From Acidobacteriaceae bacterium (lineage in GTDB: Bacteria; Acidobacteriota; Terriglobia; Terriglobales; Acidobacteriaceae), in NCBI GenBank assembly GCA_003134855.1, contig PLCS01000007.1, positions 443,011 through 507,010 of the forward strand: a stretch of DNA of 64,000 nt, given 5' to 3'. Positions 60,494 to 64,000 of this stretch are shown here, in pieces. The position numbers were made by a program, and so were the translations under genes. Position 1 is the stretch's first letter. Each line of letters starts with the position of its first letter. Under the pieces are notes generated by a model that saw nothing but the letters and a program-made list of their open reading frames with translations, was not told where the DNA came from and did not search any database.

Positions 60494-62077
60494 ATGACCA
60501 TCGTCGCAGGAGTGGATTTTGGCACGCTGAGCGTGCGCGTCTCGATCATGGACAGCGAGCGCGGCCGCCTGGGCACCGCGTTGGCGGAGTATCCGCTGCA
60601 TCGCCGCCGCGAAGACCCCGATTACGCCACGCAGGCCCACGCCGATCAGATGAGCGCGTTGGCCGCCGCCACTCGCGCAGCCGTGAAGGAGGCGGGCATT
60701 ACCGGTGATCAAGTCGCGGCCATCGCTCTCGACACCACCGGCTCCAGCGTCGTTCCCGTCGACGCGCGGATGCAGCCATTGAATGAATATTATTTGTGGT
60801 GCGACCATCGCGCGCACGCCGAAGCGCGGGAGATCACCGAACTGGCGCACAGCGAGAAGCTGGAAGCCATCGACTGGTGCGGCGGCGTCTATTCGCACGA
60901 GTGGGGCTTCGCCAAACTGCTCCACTGGCTGCGCAACAATCCTGACAAGCGGGCCAAATTCGCCTCCGCCTTCGAGCACTGCGATATGGTGGCGGCTACG
61001 CTCTGCGGCATCACCGACCCGAAGCTCGCCAAGCGCAGCGTCTGCGCGATGGGCCACAAATGGATGTGGAATCCCAAGTGGGGCGGCCTGCCGCCGCAGT
61101 CGTTCCTCTCCAAAGTTGACTCGCTCTTTGACGGCGTTCGCGAAAAACTCTCAGGCGACTACCTTACTTCCGATCATCTCGCCGGACACCTTGCTCCGAA
61201 GTGGGCTGAAGAACTGGGCCTGCGCGCCGGTATCCCCATCCCCGTCGGCGCCTTCGACGCGCACTGGGATGCGCTGGGCGCGGGCTGCCGCGAGGGCGAC
61301 GTCGTCAACGTCGTCGGCACCTCCACCTGCATCATCGCGATGAGCCGCAAGACGGAGCTGATCCCCGGCGTCTGCGGCGTGGTTCCGGGCAGCGTCCATC
61401 CCCAATTCACCGGCATCGAAGCCGGCCTCTCCGCGACCGGCGACATCTTCGACGCCATCGCGCGCCGCGCCGGCGTCAAGGTTGCCGAGCTTTCCGTGGG
61501 CCTGGAGAACTATCGCGCCGGGCAGACCGGACTGCTGCGCCTCACCTGGGACAACGGCGACCGCACGGTGCTGGTCAATCCCGAACTGGGCGGCGTCACG
61601 CTGGGCTGGAATCTGGTGCAGACCGCGCAGGATGAACTCTTCGCGGCCATCGAGGGCACAGCCTTCCACACCCGCATCATCCTGGAGCGCATGGCCGAGT
61701 ATGGCGTGCCGGTGGAGCGCGTGATCAACGCCGGCGGCATTCCGCAGAACAACGCCGTGCTCAATCAGGTCTATGCCGATGTGCTCGGCAAGCCGGTGCT
61801 GGTTCCCGCGGGCGTGCCCACCAGCCGCGGTTCGGCGATCATCGCGCTGCTGGCCGCCGGAGCCTTTCCTACGATTGAAGCAGCCCAGGACAAGCTCTGC
61901 CTGCCCTTCACCGTCTTCTCGCCGCGCCCCGCCGCAACGGCCGTCTACGAGCGGCTCTTCGCGTTGTATCGCAAGGCGTACTTCGCTCTGGGCACGCGCT
62001 CGGCCGAGGCTGTGCCGCTGGGCGAAATTCTGCCCGAGCTGCGCAAGATCGCCGCTAAGGTTGCGGAGCAGGCGTAA
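60494..62077 (+). CDS. araB: FGGY-family ribulokinase
   Basis: 527 residues. FGGY signatures are VAGVDFGTLSVRVSIMDSER (ATP-binding), IALDTTGSSVVPVDARMQPL, LWCDHRAHAEA and the C-terminal VINAGGIPQNNAVLNQVYAD with LLAAGAFPTIEAAQDKLC. It phosphorylates L-ribulose at O5, feeding the AraD-like epimerase. AGAGGAAGAG precedes the ATG. It is the last gene of the operon; a hairpin follows. Confidence 0.93.
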   Translation: MTIVAGVDFGTLSVRVSIMDSERGRLGTALAEYPLHRRREDPDYATQAHADQMSALAAATRAAVKEAGITGDQVAAIALDTTGSSVVPVDARMQPLNEYYLWCDHRAHAEAREITELAHSEKLEAIDWCGGVYSHEWGFAKLLHWLRNNPDKRAKFASAFEHCDMVAATLCGITDPKLAKRSVCAMGHKWMWNPKWGGLPPQSFLSKVDSLFDGVREKLSGDYLTSDHLAGHLAPKWAEELGLRAGIPIPVGAFDAHWDALGAGCREGDVVNVVGTSTCIIAMSRKTELIPGVCGVVPGSVHPQFTGIEAGLSATGDIFDAIARRAGVKVAELSVGLENYRAGQTGLLRLTWDNGDRTVLVNPELGGVTLGWNLVQTAQDELFAAIEGTAFHTRIILERMAEYGVPVERVINAGGIPQNNAVLNQVYADVLGKPVLVPAGVPTSRGSAIIALLAAGAFPTIEAAQDKLCLPFTVFSPRPAATAVYERLFALYRKAYFALGTRSAEAVPLGEILPELRKIAAKVAEQA

Positions 62078-62112
62078 CAGCCGTTCCTCCCAGAGGGAGG
62101 ATGCGAAAATAG

Positions 62113-62141
62113 CCCAAGGTGGAGCAAAGCGAAACCTTGGG
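62113..62141 (+). terminator. Hairpin after ribulokinase gene
   Basis: An 8-bp stem (CCCAAGGT at 62113-62120, complement at 62134-62141) with a 13-base loop, followed by GTTTGC. A weak but well-placed end of the operon. Confidence 0.45.
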
Positions 62142-62235
62142 TTTGCGTCGCCACCTTGATTCCGTGTCCCGTAAGGCTGCGGTGAAACCCGACGGTGACC
62201 AAATTCTCTGCAACTCTGCAACGACAACACCCGCT

Positions 62236-63210
62236 TCACCGCCGATGCGCCAATAAAAACATCAGCAGCAGCAGCACCACCGGAATCATCGCCAGCCCGC
62301 CGTAGTAGAGAAACTTGCGCAGGTTTTGCGATTTGCGTATCTGCCAGTCGCGCAACTCGATGCGGTCCTCGACACCAACCTGATCCAGGTGCGCCAGGTC
62401 GCGGGCAAACTCGCTCGCCTTGGCGTAGCGGTTCTTGGGATCCCGCTCCAGCGCGCGATACAGAACCTCCTGCAACTGCGGGGAGATCGCGGGGTTGGCC
62501 ACCGTGGGCGGCACAGGGTAATTCAGCAGTCGCTCATTCATAGCGGCCATCGGATTCGGCCCGTTGAAGGGCAGCTTGCCGCTGAGCATCTCGTAGAGAA
62601 TCACGCCCATTGAATAAATATCGCTGCGCCCATCGCCGCGCCTGCCCTTCACCTGCTCCGGCGAGATGTAATTCGGCGTGCCGATGGCGGCGGTGAAGTT
62701 GGCGTAGGTGAGGCGCTTGGCGGCCGCGTCACCGGCGATGCCGAAGTCGATCAGCTTGATGTGGTCGTGCTCATCGACCATGATGTTTTCCGGCTTCAAA
62801 TCGCGATGCACGACGCCGTTGGCGTGGATGTAATCCAGGCCATCAAGCACCTCGCCGGCGATGCGCAAGGCGCGCTCTTGCGAGAGCGGTCCTTCATCTA
62901 GGATCTGGCGCAAGAGACGGCCCTGGCACCATTCCATCACCATGTAAATGCGCGTGCGCTCCTCGCCGCCGAAGACGCGCATCACCTTGGGATGATCGAG
63001 CTTCTCGCCAATGCCGGCCTCGCGCTGAAAGCGGTCGAAAAGGATGGGATCTGCTTCCAGATCGGGGTGAGGAATCTTCAGCGCCACCTGGCGGTTGTCG
63101 CGCGTGTCCGTGGCGCGATAGATGGAGGCCATGCCGCTGCGGGCAACCGGCGCTTCAATGCGGTAGTAATCGATCTCGGAACCGGCCTCGAAGCCGTCGT
63201 GAAAACCCAT
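62236..63210 (-). CDS. Ser/Thr protein kinase with C-terminal membrane anchor
   Basis: 324 residues from ATG 63210; a GTG at 63222 is an alternative. Kinase landmarks are the lysine strand VALKIPHP, the alpha-C glutamate in FQREAG, the catalytic loop VVHRDLKPENIMV, DFGIAG, and GTPNYISPEQVKGRRGD. The glycine-rich loop is atypical: VARSGMASIY lacks two of the three glycines. The C-terminus has a single membrane helix (LRKFLYYGGLAMIPVVLLLL, then MFLLAHRR) with no external sensor domain. It pairs with the PP2C gene upstream on the same strand. Confidence 0.92.
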   Translation of the reverse strand: MGFHDGFEAGSEIDYYRIEAPVARSGMASIYRATDTRDNRQVALKIPHPDLEADPILFDRFQREAGIGEKLDHPKVMRVFGGEERTRIYMVMEWCQGRLLRQILDEGPLSQERALRIAGEVLDGLDYIHANGVVHRDLKPENIMVDEHDHIKLIDFGIAGDAAAKRLTYANFTAAIGTPNYISPEQVKGRRGDGRSDIYSMGVILYEMLSGKLPFNGPNPMAAMNERLLNYPVPPTVANPAISPQLQEVLYRALERDPKNRYAKASEFARDLAHLDQVGVEDRIELRDWQIRKSQNLRKFLYYGGLAMIPVVLLLLMFLLAHRR

Positions 63211-63314
63211 TGCGCGGCACACTCCATCGTGCTGATTGATTCTACTGTATCGGGAAACGGCGCGAAAAGAGTAAGGGTTCCATAAGAGTTTTGTTGAGTC
63301 TTGTCAGGAATCGC

Positions 63315-64000
63315 TCAGGCGGGCATCCGGTAAGGCCGCCCGCGGTACATCCCCACCTGCTCGACCGACCGGACGCGGATCACCTGCGCGGTGGTGTTGT
63401 CGTTGCCGTCGATCTCCACGGCGCGGGCTACCAGTTCGCGGGCAATCTCGTCGATATTCTTCTCCTGCGAGACGATTGATGCAATCGTGCGATCGCTCAT
63501 CTCGTCATGCAGGCCGTCGGTGCAAAGCACCAGCACGTCGCCGGCCAGCAGCGTCAGCGCGGTGGTGTCCGGAGCAACAAACATCTCTTTCCCCACCGAG
63601 CGAATCAGAACGTGGCGGGAGTCGGACTCGGCCGCTTCCTGAGCGGTAATCAGCCCCATCTTCCTCTGCTCACCCACCCATGTGTGGTCTTGCGTGACCT
63701 GCCTGGCTACACCGTTGCGGATCAGGTAGCAGCGCGAGTCGCCCACATGGGAGACAACGGCCTGATTGTAGCGCAGGGCGCAGCAGACCAGCGTAGTCGC
63801 CATCTTCCGACCCTGGTACTCGGGCATCAGAGAGCAATCGTGAACGGCGGAGTTGGCCATCTCGATCAACCGCGGCAGCAGCGTGGTCAGCATGGTGCCA
63901 GAAGGGGCTTTGGGAAATTCTTCGACGAGGGTCTTGACGGCCGTGGCAGAAGCAACCTCGCCGAAGTCCATGCCGCCCACGCCGTCTGCAACAGCGAAGA
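63315..64000 (-). CDS. PP2C-type Ser/Thr phosphatase (5' end outside window)
   Basis: Partial: the frame is open to the right edge. PP2C residues are FAVADGVGGMDFGEVAS (metal-binding Asp-Gly), VVSHVGDSRCYLIRNG, the Asp in VLVLCTDGLHDEMSDR, and GNDNTTAQVIRV. It removes phosphate from Ser/Thr and is the natural antagonist of the kinase gene 92 bases downstream. It ends in YRGRPYRMPA. No membrane segment is visible in the part present. Confidence 0.92.
   Translation of the reverse strand, partial: FAVADGVGGMDFGEVASATAVKTLVEEFPKAPSGTMLTTLLPRLIEMANSAVHDCSLMPEYQGRKMATTLVCCALRYNQAVVSHVGDSRCYLIRNGVARQVTQDHTWVGEQRKMGLITAQEAAESDSRHVLIRSVGKEMFVAPDTTALTLLAGDVLVLCTDGLHDEMSDRTIASIVSQEKNIDEIARELVARAVEIDGNDNTTAQVIRVRSVEQVGMYRGRPYRMPA

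Noticed and set aside
61151-62239. 362-codon open frame on the minus strand
   Set aside because: Antisense to ribulokinase; no motif.

Overview
The window is GC-rich, densely coded Gram-negative DNA. Its gene set points to an acidobacterium, probably class Terriglobia: an outer-membrane machinery (LptD, LpxB, TonB/ExbB/ExbD, SurA- and DsbA-like periplasmic proteins), a giant S53 (sedolisin) protease, a beta-propeller lipoprotein, a split DUF177-rpmF-plsX / rpsP-khpA-rimM / trmD / rplS housekeeping set, and many short dispersed repeats of the kind that give spurious 'HPERS' and 'SEVEG' translations in acidobacterial genomes. No rRNA, tRNA, CRISPR array, prophage or intact insertion sequence was seen.

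Layout. 1-3813 (+): TonB (5' end cut by the window), ExbB/TolQ, two ExbD/TolR and a TPR lipoprotein. 4145-9149 (-): SurA-like foldase lipoprotein, DsbA-like thioredoxin lipoprotein and LptD. 9394-16549: RDD membrane protein, MNT/HEPN toxin-antitoxin pair, acetyltransferase, amidohydrolase, DUF177-rpmF-plsX-Trm112, and a hypothetical protein. 16385-24462: orphan MacB-type permease with a tiny coupled membrane protein, rplS, DinB-like protein, DUF2157/GDYXXLXY pair, trmD, alpha/beta hydrolase, rimM, khpA and rpsP. The usual rpsP-rimM-trmD-rplS cluster is therefore broken, with trmD inverted. 24772-31784: esterase, second DinB protein, FMN/Fe-S reductase, an exported peptide gene with an in-frame stop, HU, a MerR regulator, GH24 lysozyme and RlpA. 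31886-40802 (-): an 1,791-residue S53 protease with four C-terminal tandem repeats, an M1-fold protein lacking catalytic residues, and lpxB. 40913-54565: lipoproteins, DAHP synthase, VapBC, bifunctional AroDE, an aldo/keto reductase between perfect 38-bp inverted repeats, a frameshifted isochorismatase, an MFS exporter, a TonB-like protein and a B12 radical-SAM protein. 54729-62077: LacI regulator divergent from a pentose operon (AraD-like epimerase, Na+/solute symporter, small membrane protein, FucI-type isomerase, ribulokinase). 62236-64000 (-): Ser/Thr kinase and PP2C phosphatase, the latter cut by the window end.

The most unusual layer is between the genes. At least a dozen intergenic spots carry a hairpin element whose flanks are constant (GGGTGCCCCA on one side, TGGGAAACCACGAACC on the other) while the stem sequence differs in each copy. 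Other short repeats form inverted pairs, and one has been fixed in-frame inside trmD and inside the RDD protein gene. All function calls come from reading motifs by eye; no database search was run.
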